Assembly (NCBI GenBank): GCA_963847515.1
Contig: CAWKAA010000005.1
Coordinates: 558,001 to 622,000, forward strand
Direction: 5' to 3'
Length of the DNA: 64,000 nucleotides
From: QHXW01 sp963847515
GTDB taxonomy: Bacteria > Acidobacteriota > Terriglobia > Bryobacterales > Bryobacteraceae
Positions 1 to 8,212 of the stretch are shown here, in pieces; position 1 is the stretch's first letter; each line of letters starts with the position of its first letter. The translations under genes were made by a program, and so were the position numbers. The notes under the pieces are model-generated. The model was not told the DNA's origin, did no database searches, and worked only from the letters and a program-made list of their open reading frames with translations.

Positions 1-147
1 ACGTCAAATGGCTTGAAGGTGATTAATGTCACGAACCTGCAAGAGAACGGAAACCTAGACCTGAGCAATACAGAACGCCACATCTCATGGGAAGAATTCG
101 AGAAAACCTATAAACACTTTCTGATTGATGACGGCGATGTAGTCATG
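1..147 (+). pseudogene. hsdS: HsdS, type I restriction specificity subunit, 5' portion cut off by an IS
   Basis: The reading frame is open from the window edge (frame 1) and encodes residues typical of the first target-recognition domain of HsdS, including VINVTNLQENG and IDDGDVVM. It then runs into the IS at 148 and ends at an IS-encoded TGA (169-171). Removing the IS and one copy of the 7-bp target duplication joins ATG (145-147) directly to GCT (1377-1379) and restores the HsdS motif GDVVMASSGN in frame. The rest of the coding region is at 1377-2357. The true start lies left of the window, as presumably does hsdM. The gene would choose the DNA sequence recognised by the complex with the HsdR encoded at 2354-5404; as it stands it is disrupted. 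Confidence 0.85.
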
Positions 148-174
148 TGTAATAACTCAGACTTGATCTGACAT
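148..174 (+). repeat. Left terminal inverted repeat of the IS481 element
   Basis: It begins TGTAATAACTCAG and contains ACTTGATCTGACAT, which recurs inverted at 1343-1369. It is preceded by the target duplication AGTCATG (141-147). Confidence 0.85.
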
Positions 175-185
175 AGTTGGTTAGA

Positions 186-1310
186 TCAAGCAGCCGCATC
201 AGCGGCCGCGCCTCCGCCTACGCTCCGCTGCGCAGGGCTCCGCTCCGGCTCCGGCGCTACGTTCTGGAACGAGTCGAGCATTTTCTCTTGCGCCAAGTGT
301 GCCGAGTCCGAGAAAGTCTGCATCGGGGTCTTGCCATAACAGTACTTTCCAGAATGTGTTCGTGTCAGATTGTACTCCCGCAGCCAGTCATCCAGATCCG
401 CCTGTAATTCGTCGAGGCGCTGATAGAGCTTCTTGCGAAAGGCGGTGGCATAAAACTCTTCCTGGATGGTGCGATGGAAGCGCTCGCAGATACCGTTGGT
501 CTGCGGATGCCGGGCCTTGGTGCGGCTGTGGTCGATATTCTCGACCGCCAGGTACAACTGGTATTCGTGATGCTCGCGCTGCCCACAGTATTCTGTACCG
601 CGATCGGTGAGCACGCGCAGCAGCGGAACTTTCTGCTCCTCGAAGAACGGCAGCACGCGGTCGTTAAGCATGTCGGCGGCCACCAGAGCATTTTTGCGGT
701 CGTAGAGCTTGGCGAAAGCGACCTTGGTGTACGTGTCGAGGAACGTCTGCTGATAGATCCGGCCCACGCTCTTGATCGTGCCCACGTAATAGGTATCCTG
801 GGCTCCTAGGTAGCCGGGATGCGCGGTTTCGATCTCGCCGTGCGCTTCCTTTTCCTCGCGCGCCCGCTCCATGGCGCGGAGTTGCTCCTCGGTGAGAACG
901 ATGTGTTCCTGGGCGGCCTTGGCCTCGAGCGCCTTCAGCCGCTTACGAAACGTTTCCAGATCATGCCGGAGCCAGACGCTGCGAACGCCCGTGGGAGAAA
1001 CGAATAGGCCACGCTTGGTCAGTTCGTTCGCCACACGCACCTGGCCCAAAGCCGGCTTCTCCAAGGCCATCTCCATAATGGCCTTTTCAACGTGATCCTC
1101 GACCCGATTCTTCGGACAAGGCTTGCGTCGGCTGATCTCGCGCAACGCCAGCTCGCCGCCCTTGTCGTACAGTTCTTTGAAACGGTAGAAACTATCTCTG
1201 GAATAACCCATCACCTTGCAGGCTTCCGAGACGCTGCCCAGCATCTCGCTGAGCTTCAACAGCCCTACTTTGTTCTTGATGATCTTCTGTTCGGTGTTCA
1301 TCGCTGACAC
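186..1310 (-). CDS. IS481-family transposase
   Basis: This 374-residue DDE transposase catalyses movement of the surrounding IS. The N-terminal third is a helix-turn-helix region (LLKLSEMLGSVSEACKVMG). The integrase core follows, with the three acidic residues in the contexts GAQDTYYVGT, LTDRGTEYCG and NGICERFHRT. The length is near the family norm. The C-terminal tail is rich in Ala and Gly and looks like run-through of low-complexity DNA close to the IS end. An alternative ATG lies three codons in. The frame is intact, so the enzyme may be active. It is transcribed opposite to the hsdS gene it interrupts. Confidence 0.93.
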   Translation of the reverse strand: MSAMNTEQKIIKNKVGLLKLSEMLGSVSEACKVMGYSRDSFYRFKELYDKGGELALREISRRKPCPKNRVEDHVEKAIMEMALEKPALGQVRVANELTKRGLFVSPTGVRSVWLRHDLETFRKRLKALEAKAAQEHIVLTEEQLRAMERAREEKEAHGEIETAHPGYLGAQDTYYVGTIKSVGRIYQQTFLDTYTKVAFAKLYDRKNALVAADMLNDRVLPFFEEQKVPLLRVLTDRGTEYCGQREHHEYQLYLAVENIDHSRTKARHPQTNGICERFHRTIQEEFYATAFRKKLYQRLDELQADLDDWLREYNLTRTHSGKYCYGKTPMQTFSDSAHLAQEKMLDSFQNVAPEPERSPAQRSVGGGAAADAAA

Positions 1311-1342
1311 TCTCCTGACCGCGCTTCCGCGCAGTCTATCAA

Positions 1343-1369
1343 ATGTCAGATCAAGTTGAGATTAGTACA
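1343..1369 (-). repeat. Right terminal inverted repeat of the IS481 element
   Basis: Read on the minus strand it begins TGTACTAATCTCA followed by ACTTGATCTGACAT, matching the left end. It is followed by the second copy of AGTCATG (1370-1376). Confidence 0.85.
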
Positions 1370-2357
1370 AGTCATGGCTAGCTCAGGCAATTCCTACTGC
1401 AAGACCGCCGTCGTTAGGCAGACTGATCTTCCACTGCTGATGAACACAAGCGTCATCCGCTTCAAAGCAAAGGAGAGAATTAATAGGTCGTACATGCTGA
1501 TCTACTTGAAGTCAGCATACTTCAAAGACCAAATCGACCTGATGATTACTGGCGGAGCGCAGCCCAATTTTGGTCCCGCCCACTTGAATAAAGTCTTCAT
1601 CCCCCTCCCGTCTACCAAAGCTGAACAAGAAGCCATTGCCGAGGCATTGAGCGATGCGGATGCCCTCATCGAATCCGTCGAGCAGCTCATCGCCAAAAAG
1701 CGCCACCTCAAACAGGGCGCCATGCAGGAATTGCTAACCGGCAAAAGGCGCCTCCCAGGGTTCAGTGGGAAATGGGAGGTTAAGCAGGTCGGCGAATTCG
1801 CGGATTGCATTTCCGGTGGGACGCCGAGCACATTGATCCGAGAGTATTGGGGCGGCTCAACACGATGGATGAGTTCCGGTGAACTAAATCTGAAGATTGT
1901 TAGCGAGGTCGAGGGCCGGATCACTGAAGTCGGTCTGCACAATTCCAGCGCGAAGATGCTGCCGAAGAAATGCGTCTTGATTGGCTTAGCTGGACAAGGA
2001 AAGACACGTGGAACTGTCGCTATGAACATGGTCGAGCTTTGCACAAACCAGTCCATTGCTGCGATTCTACCGAACGCTGGTTTCGTTTCTGAGTACCTTT
2101 ACTACAATTTAGATGCCCGATATGAGGAGCTTCGAGATCTCTCGGCCGGGGAAGGCGGGCGAGGGGGCTTAAACCTAACCATCATTCGGTCGATATCAGT
2201 GGATTTTCCCTCATTGCGCGAACAAGTCGCAATAGCCGCCATTCTCTCCGACACGGATGCCGAAATCACCGCGCTCGAAGCGAAGCTCTCCAAAGCTCGC
2301 CAACTCAAGCAGGGCATGATGCACAACCTGCTAACCGGGAAGATTCGCTTGGTATGA
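1356..2357 (+). pseudogene. hsdS: HsdS, type I restriction specificity subunit, 3' portion after the IS
   Basis: The open frame starts at a TTG inside the IS end; real hsdS sequence resumes at about 1377 (ASSGNSYCKTAVV). It holds the end of the first target-recognition domain, the central conserved helix (AEQEAIAEALSDADALIESVEQLI), the second target-recognition domain (from about residue 145, VGEFADCISGGTPST) and the distal helix (REQVAIAAILSDTDAEI). It would follow on from the fragment at 1-147. The stop overlaps the start of hsdR by 4 bases (ATGA), so the two genes were translationally coupled. If translated from the IS-derived TTG it would give a half-specificity subunit with one complete recognition domain. 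Truncated HsdS proteins sometimes dimerise, so residual activity cannot be excluded. Confidence 0.85.
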
Positions 2358-5300
2358 ATATCGGCGAACCCGAACGGGCCACACAGAACCGCATCATTGC
2401 CCTGTTTCGGGACGAACTCCACTATCGCTACCTCGGCGACTGGACGTACCGCGACGGCAACAGCAACATTGAGGAAGGATTGCTCACGGCATACCTGACC
2501 AAGACCGGCTACAGTCCCGCACAGACCAGCAAGGCGACCTACGATCTCCGTACGGAGGCCAACCATCACAGCCGGGGCTTCTACGAGAACAACAGAGAGG
2601 TCTACAAACTCCTCCGCTACGGCGTGCCGGTAAAGATCGAGGCCGGCAAGGTCACCGAAACCGTCCACCTGATCAACTGGGCGGAGCCGGAGAAAAACGA
2701 TTTTGCCATCGCCGAGGAAGTCACCCTGCGCGGCAGCCACGAACGGCGGCCGGACATTGTGCTGTATGTGAACGGTATCGCCGTCGCCGTGCTGGAACTC
2801 AAGAACAGCCGCATCTCGATTGGCGACGGCATCCGCCAGAATATCTCCAATCAGAGCTCCGAGTTCAATGCCTGGTTTTTCAGCACCGTGCAGTTGATCT
2901 TCGCCGGCAATGATTCCGAAGGGCTGCAATACGGCACCATCGGCACCGAAGAGAAATATTTCCTGAAGTGGAAAGAGGACGAGGCAGACGACACCCGCTT
3001 CAAGCTCGACAAATACCTGCTCAAGATGTGCAACAAGGAACGGCTGATCGAGTTGATGCACGATTTCGTGCTCTTCGATGGCGGGATGAAGAAGCTGCCG
3101 CGCGCGCACCAGTATTTCGGCATCAAGGCGGCACAGAAGCATGTGCAGCAGCGCAAGGGCGGCATCATCTGGCACACGCAGGGTAGCGGCAAGAGCATCG
3201 TCATGGTGATGCTGGCGAAGTGGATTCTGGAGAACAACCCCCATGCCCGTGTGGCCATCATTACTGACCGCGAGGAGTTGGATAAACAAATCGAAGGCGT
3301 CTTCACCGATGCGGGTGAGGCCATCAAACGCACCAGCAGCGGGCGGGATCTGATGAGCCAGCTCGCCCAGGCCAGGCCGCGCCTGCTCTGCTCACTGGTC
3401 CACAAGTTCGGGAAGAAGGACGTGGATAACTTCGACCAGTTCATCAAGGAGCTGGAAGCACAACCCTGCCAGGCGGTGGGCGAGATTTTCGTATTCGTGG
3501 ACGAGTGCCACCGCACCCAGGGCGGCAAATTGCACCGCGTGATGAAGGCCCTCCTGCCCAATGCCGTCTTCATCGGATTCACCGGCACGCCCCTGCTCAA
3601 GAAGGACAAGCAGACCAGCCTGGAAGTCTTCGGCGGCTATATCCACACCTATAAATTCAGCGAAGCAGTGGAAGACGAGGTCGTGCTCGATCTGCTATAT
3701 GAAGCGCGCGACATAGACCAGCGCCTGGGATCGCGCGACAAGATAGACGCCTGGTTTGACGCGAAGACGAAGGCTCTGAACGACTGGCAGAAAGCTGCCC
3801 TGCGGGAACAATGGGGCACGATGCAACACGTGCTCAGCTCCAAGTCCCGTATGGACCGGGTAGTCAGGGACATCGTGTTCGATTTTAGCGTGAAGCCGCG
3901 CCTGAGCAGTCAGCGGGGTAACGCCATCCTCGTGGCTTCGAGCATTTACGAAGCCTGCAAGTATTTCACCCTCTTTCACAAGACGCCTTTCAAAGACCGT
4001 TGCGCCGTGATCACTTCCTACAACCCGCTGACCAGGGACATCACGACGGAAGACACCGGCGCAAACACCGAAACGGACAAGGAGTTCATCTACAACACCT
4101 ACAACGAACTGCTGAAACACATCGATGCCAAGCCGAGCATGACGAAGACCGAAACCTACGAGGAGTCGGCCAAGAAGCTGTTCAAAAAGGAGCCCGCGAA
4201 CATGAAGCTCCTGATTGTGGTGGACAAGCTGCTCACCGGCTTTGACGCGCCGCCCTGCACTTATCTCTACATCGACAAGAGCATGCAGGATCACGGGCTG
4301 TTTCAGGCCATCTGCCGCACCAACCGGCTCGACGGGGAAGACAAGGACTTCGGTTACATCGTGGACTACAAGGACCTCTTCAAGAAGGTCGAGAACGCAA
4401 TAGCGGTGTACACTTCGGAACTAGATCACAGCGACGGCAGCGGTGTCGATCCCGAGATTCTTCTCAAAGACCGCTTGACGAAGGGCCGTGAGCGGCTAGA
4501 CAACTCGCTCGAAGCGATTGCCATGCTCTGCGAGCCGGTGGAACCGCCCAAGGGCGAGCTGGAGCATATCCACTATTTCTGCGGCAACACCGAAATTCCC
4601 GATGACCTGAAGGAACGCGAGCCGCAGCGCGCCGCTCTCTATAGGGCGACCGCGGCACTGGTGCGTGCGTTCGCCAACATTGCCGGCGAACTGGAAGCCG
4701 CGGGTTACAGCGACTCGGATATCAGCCGCATCAAGCAGGCTCTCGATCGATATCTGAAGCTGCGCGAGATCATCCGCAAAGCCAGCGGTGAAAGTCTCGA
4801 CCTAAAAGCCTACGAGGCCGACATGCGGCACCTCATCGACACCTACATCGAAGCCGACGAGCCAAGAAAGATTTCGCCCTTCGACAAGATGTCGTTACTG
4901 GAGCTGATCGTGAAAACTGGCATTGCGGACGCAATCAACCGCATGCCCGATGGGATCAGGAGCAGTCCAGGAGCGATTGCCGAAACTATCGAGAATAACG
5001 TCCGCAAGAAAATCGTCAAGGAACACCTCAACGACCCGGCCTTCTACGACAAAATGTCCGCGCTGCTGGACGAGATCATCGCCGCCCGCAAAGCAAAGGC
5101 CGTCGAATACGAGGAATACCTGAAGCGCATCGCCGAGCTGGCGAAAAGAGTCGAAGCGGGTCAGGCCGAGGATACGCCCGAGCAGGTTGACACACCTGGA
5201 CGCCGCGCCCTCTACAACAATCTCCATAAGGATCGGGATCTGGCCCTCAAGATCGACGAAGTGGTCAAGAGCAACCGGAACGATGCCTGGCGTGGCATCC

Positions 5301-5404
5301 AGGCCCGCGAGCAAGTCATTAAAGCAGCGTTGTATGGCGTCTTGCAAGACGTGGCCGAGGTGGAGCGCATCTTCCTGATCATTAAACAGCAGAGGGAATA
5401 CTGA
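2354..5404 (+). CDS. hsdR: HsdR, type I restriction enzyme motor/nuclease subunit
   Basis: This 1016-residue protein would translocate and cut unmodified DNA in an HsdR2M2S1 complex. The N-terminal PD-(D/E)xK nuclease is visible as RPD (D134) and ELK (E148, K150). The superfamily 2 helicase follows with Walker A GSGKS (about residues 277-281), DECH (383-386), GFTGTP, the LLTGFDAP motif and the motif VI region QAICRTNRLDGE. The length is normal. ATG overlaps the end of hsdS, and the stop overlaps the next gene as TGATG, so this was an operon hsdS-hsdR-ygjP. No frameshift is seen. With hsdS interrupted upstream, supply of a specificity subunit is doubtful. Confidence 0.95.
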   Translation: MNIGEPERATQNRIIALFRDELHYRYLGDWTYRDGNSNIEEGLLTAYLTKTGYSPAQTSKATYDLRTEANHHSRGFYENNREVYKLLRYGVPVKIEAGKVTETVHLINWAEPEKNDFAIAEEVTLRGSHERRPDIVLYVNGIAVAVLELKNSRISIGDGIRQNISNQSSEFNAWFFSTVQLIFAGNDSEGLQYGTIGTEEKYFLKWKEDEADDTRFKLDKYLLKMCNKERLIELMHDFVLFDGGMKKLPRAHQYFGIKAAQKHVQQRKGGIIWHTQGSGKSIVMVMLAKWILENNPHARVAIITDREELDKQIEGVFTDAGEAIKRTSSGRDLMSQLAQARPRLLCSLVHKFGKKDVDNFDQFIKELEAQPCQAVGEIFVFVDECHRTQGGKLHRVMKALLPNAVFIGFTGTPLLKKDKQTSLEVFGGYIHTYKFSEAVEDEVVLDLLYEARDIDQRLGSRDKIDAWFDAKTKALNDWQKAALREQWGTMQHVLSSKSRMDRVVRDIVFDFSVKPRLSSQRGNAILVASSIYEACKYFTLFHKTPFKDRCAVITSYNPLTRDITTEDTGANTETDKEFIYNTYNELLKHIDAKPSMTKTETYEESAKKLFKKEPANMKLLIVVDKLLTGFDAPPCTYLYIDKSMQDHGLFQAICRTNRLDGEDKDFGYIVDYKDLFKKVENAIAVYTSELDHSDGSGVDPEILLKDRLTKGRERLDNSLEAIAMLCEPVEPPKGELEHIHYFCGNTEIPDDLKEREPQRAALYRATAALVRAFANIAGELEAAGYSDSDISRIKQALDRYLKLREIIRKASGESLDLKAYEADMRHLIDTYIEADEPRKISPFDKMSLLELIVKTGIADAINRMPDGIRSSPGAIAETIENNVRKKIVKEHLNDPAFYDKMSALLDEIIAARKAKAVEYEEYLKRIAELAKRVEAGQAEDTPEQVDTPGRRALYNNLHKDRDLALKIDEVVKSNRNDAWRGIQAREQVIKAALYGVLQDVAEVERIFLIIKQQREY

Positions 5405-6117
5405 TGCCCCACAGGATCGAGCTGGGTGAGATTGCCGTGGATGTGGTGAAGAAGGACATCAAAAACGTTCATCTGAGTGTTTATCCTCCAACGGGCAAGG
5501 TGCGAATCTCCGCGCCGCTTCGGATGAACCTCGATACCATCCGGGTGTTTGCAATTTCCAAGCTCGGGTGGATAAAGCAACAACAAAAGAAGATCAACGG
5601 TCAGGAGCGCGAACCACCGCGCGAGTACCTGGACCGCGAAAGCCATTACCTGTGGGGAAAACGTTATCTGCTGAAGGTGATCGAAAAAGACGCGGCGCCG
5701 GAGGTGGAGTTAAAGCACAACCAGATGCTTCTTCAGACGCGCCCGGCAACCAGCGAAGAGAAGAAACAAGCCATCCTCGAAGAATGGTATCGCTCGCAAC
5801 TCAAGAAAGCAGTTCCTCCAATGATCGTGAAATGGGAGCCGCTCATGGGTGTGAAGGTGGAGCGGTTCTTTGTGCAGAGGATGAAAACGAAATGGGGTAG
5901 CTGCAGTGGTTCCGCGAGCATCCGCCTCAATACCGATTTGGCCAAGAAACCACGGGAATGCCTCGAATACATCGTCGTCCATGAAATGGCCCACCTGCTG
6001 GAACCCACCCACAACAGTCGCTTCATCGCACTGATGGACCTTTTCATGCCCCAGTGGCGATTTTGCCGGGAAGTTCTGAATCGCCTTCCTGTAAGGCATG
6101 AGAGATGGGGGTATTGA
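5404..6117 (+). CDS. YgjP-like zinc metallopeptidase (DUF45) in the restriction operon
   Basis: This 237-residue protein has the zinc-protease motif HEMAH (H193-H197), a downstream PTHN supplying a probable third ligand (H203), and the KWGSC segment common in the YgjP/DUF45 family (here KTKWGSCSGSASIRLN). Family members are often encoded next to type I restriction genes; the substrate is not known to me. The start ATG overlaps the hsdR stop (TGATG), supporting coupled translation. No signal peptide is seen, so it should be cytoplasmic. Confidence 0.88.
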   Translation: MPHRIELGEIAVDVVKKDIKNVHLSVYPPTGKVRISAPLRMNLDTIRVFAISKLGWIKQQQKKINGQEREPPREYLDRESHYLWGKRYLLKVIEKDAAPEVELKHNQMLLQTRPATSEEKKQAILEEWYRSQLKKAVPPMIVKWEPLMGVKVERFFVQRMKTKWGSCSGSASIRLNTDLAKKPRECLEYIVVHEMAHLLEPTHNSRFIALMDLFMPQWRFCREVLNRLPVRHERWGY

Positions 6118-6143
6118 CCGACAGCGAACTATAGCTTCCCAAA

Positions 6144-7757
6144 TTATTCCGTGGTAGCCGAGCGCTGGTTGCTCGCAGTCAACAGTCGAAACAGCTTCTC
6201 TCCCAAATCCGCCGGATCGCGGGCATCTAGTCCATGCAACTGGGCAATCTCATTGCCTAAGGATGAGGGTTTGGCTTCATCGGTGGTCACCGGCAGGATG
6301 CGCCCGTTCAGCCTCGGTTCCTTGAGGGCCGTGCGCACCTCCGCCCTGACCCAATCACTCGCCGCGGAATGTTGGCTGACAATTACAATTACCCAATCGG
6401 ACTTCAGCAGGCCGGCTTCAATGGCTTGAATGTAGTTTTCGCCGGGAATGATATCCGAGTTGGAATACCAGGTTTCAATCCCCCTCTTCGCCAACGGCCC
6501 GGTAATCTTTTGCTCGACGAAAATCCGATCCTTGTGGTTATGGCTGATGAAGACGCGTACAGGTATCTCCGGCTTGAGCCGTTTCAGGTGATATTGGCGG
6601 TAGACAACCCCTACGGTTTGGCCGGTCTTGCGAAGTTCATATGTTGCAGGCCCGTCGCTGTCCGCGATGATGTCCCGAACCGCCGACCAGGTGGCCTGGT
6701 CGACGAGCACGCGACGGCCGCCGCGCGCTTCCCGCTGAAAGGCACAAGCGAGGTTCACGGCGTTGCCGATGGCAGTGAAGTCACGCACCCTGGCGCTGCC
6801 AATAGTACCCAGCGTGACTTCGTCCGTGGTTATCCCAATCCCCAAGTCGAGAAAAGTGAGGTCCTGATTGCTGGATTCGTCCCACCGGCGCCGGAGAACC
6901 TCAAAACGCTCGAGCATACCGAAAGCGCACTGCACGGCTCGCACTGGCGCTCTGTCCCCACGGAAGAACCCAAACACGGCATCGCCGAGAAACTTATTTA
7001 CAATTCCGTCGCGCACGAGAAGCTGGTCCGCGAACATCGTTAGCAGATCATTGACGATAGCCTGGGTGTTCGCCGGATTCCCTTGTGACTGGCAGAGTTG
7101 GGTGAAGCCTCGCATATCGGCGAACAATAAGGTCATTCGCTCCAGCTTCGCCGGTACATTCAGACGATCGAAGTCAATGTTCTCTTCGCGCGAATACAGG
7201 CCCATATGGGCAATTAATTCCCGGACGAGGCGCAGGGTTCGCATGGCTGCTCCCGCCTGAACACTAAAATGCTCCAGCAAGACCCTATCTCGCGCAGTAT
7301 AGTCACCACTTCTCTTATTCAAAATCTGAATGACCCCTATACTTCGGCCTTCCACTCGCAAAGGGATGCAAACCATCGACTGGGAAGTTTTTTTGGTTTG
7401 TTCGTCGACACCTTTAAAGTGCTGGTCATCATCATGGAGCCGTTGCTCGACGACGGCTTCACCCGTAGTGAATGCCTTACCCGCCTTGCTTCCCTCAACG
7501 GGGACCCGTTGGTTTGAAGACTCGCCCCACTTCGCAAGAAGTTCTGGCCCCTTGTCGCCGATGGCGGCAGCGAAGAACAAGCCACCTCGTTCGGCATCAT
7601 AGAGAAGAACCGCGCCGTCGGGCGAATCGGTCATGTCGCAGGCCCTGTCGAGAATTGTCCGTACCAGGCGGTCGTGGTTGATCTCAGTGGCGAATTGTCT
7701 CGCGCACTCAAGCAGAGATAAAAGATCCTGAGTAGAGAGTACTTCGGTGGCTTCCAT
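6144..7757 (-). CDS. GAF - class III nucleotide cyclase - TIR fusion protein
   Basis: This 537-residue protein has three domains. Residues about 20-185 form a GAF sensor domain. Residues about 205-385 form a class III nucleotide cyclase, with metal-binding D214 (FADMRGF) and D259 (LGDAVFG), K255 in the base-selecting position and N335. Residues about 399-535 form a TIR domain (VFISHNHKD, then SDWVRAEVRTAL). E473 aligns with the catalytic glutamate of SARM1-type NAD hydrolases. The arginine normally found in VNxAxR of cyclases is Ala339, so catalysis may be altered. ATG follows AAGGA by 7 bases. It converges on the restriction operon (26 bp between stops). It combines in one chain the two activities that Pycsar systems encode separately (cyclase and TIR effector). 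A defence role is inference; a signalling enzyme with a TIR adaptor is the alternative. Confidence 0.85.
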   Translation of the reverse strand: MEATEVLSTQDLLSLLECARQFATEINHDRLVRTILDRACDMTDSPDGAVLLYDAERGGLFFAAAIGDKGPELLAKWGESSNQRVPVEGSKAGKAFTTGEAVVEQRLHDDDQHFKGVDEQTKKTSQSMVCIPLRVEGRSIGVIQILNKRSGDYTARDRVLLEHFSVQAGAAMRTLRLVRELIAHMGLYSREENIDFDRLNVPAKLERMTLLFADMRGFTQLCQSQGNPANTQAIVNDLLTMFADQLLVRDGIVNKFLGDAVFGFFRGDRAPVRAVQCAFGMLERFEVLRRRWDESSNQDLTFLDLGIGITTDEVTLGTIGSARVRDFTAIGNAVNLACAFQREARGGRRVLVDQATWSAVRDIIADSDGPATYELRKTGQTVGVVYRQYHLKRLKPEIPVRVFISHNHKDRIFVEQKITGPLAKRGIETWYSNSDIIPGENYIQAIEAGLLKSDWVIVIVSQHSAASDWVRAEVRTALKEPRLNGRILPVTTDEAKPSSLGNEIAQLHGLDARDPADLGEKLFRLLTASNQRSATTE

Positions 7758-7809
7758 ACCAAATCCTTAACTAGATGCCTGTCGCGGTGAAGTTCGTCAG
7801 CAGAACGCA

Positions 7810-7875
7810 ACCGCTCCCTTTGGTCACGGCTCAGTTTCAGACAGGCTTTGCTGAGCCGTGACCGGAGGAAGCGGT
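7810..7875. repeat. Long imperfect palindrome in a 455-bp gene-free stretch
   Basis: GGTCACGGCTCAG (7822-7834) is perfectly inverted at 7851-7863, and outer arms ACCGCT/AGCGGT extend the stem to about 66 bp in total. One arm, with the core GGTCACGGCTC, recurs at about 29364-29390. The rest of 7758-8212 holds no gene; the part near 8213 probably carries the promoter of the next gene, but no convincing -35/-10 pair is seen. Confidence 0.6.
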
Positions 7876-8212
7876 ACTAACGCTCTGGCTGCGACGGGCC
7901 ACTAGCTAAATGGGCTGGCCTCCGTCGGTGGGTCCAGTTTACATCACGTTCACGGTCCGATCCAACTGGGCGAGTGCGCGGAAGGCTTGGCCCGCGCTCT
8001 GGTTGGCAAAGCGCCTGGGAGTATCTCGGCATTTCGCGTCCGCCGGGGGAAACTGCCGCGCGGGACGGTGAATAACGCACCCGGCACTCACGCTAAAAAT
8101 AAGTGCTAAACATTTGTAAGGATATCCTGCGTCCGTCGACTAACTTAAATGTGAGCCAAAGTGAGCTCCTGGCTGTTGGAGGTCTCAGAAGTAAGATTTA
8201 GGAGGTTGCTCC

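Larger units (their letters stand above)
148..1369 (-). mobile_element. Complete IS481-family insertion sequence inserted in hsdS
   Basis: The element is 1222 bp with TGT...ACA ends. The left end (148-174) and the inverted right end (1343-1369) share the block ACTTGATCTGACAT and match over about 27 bp with a few differences. The flanking 7-bp sequence AGTCATG is repeated directly at 141-147 and 1370-1376, which is a target-site duplication. One transposase gene fills the inside. Intact ends, an intact transposase and a clean duplication suggest a fairly recent insertion. Confidence 0.9.

Noticed and set aside
2102..3289. Long minus-strand reading frame of 395 codons across hsdS and hsdR
   Set aside because: It lies antisense to the conserved HsdS/HsdR motifs and encodes no recognisable protein; it is open only because of GC-rich codon use.
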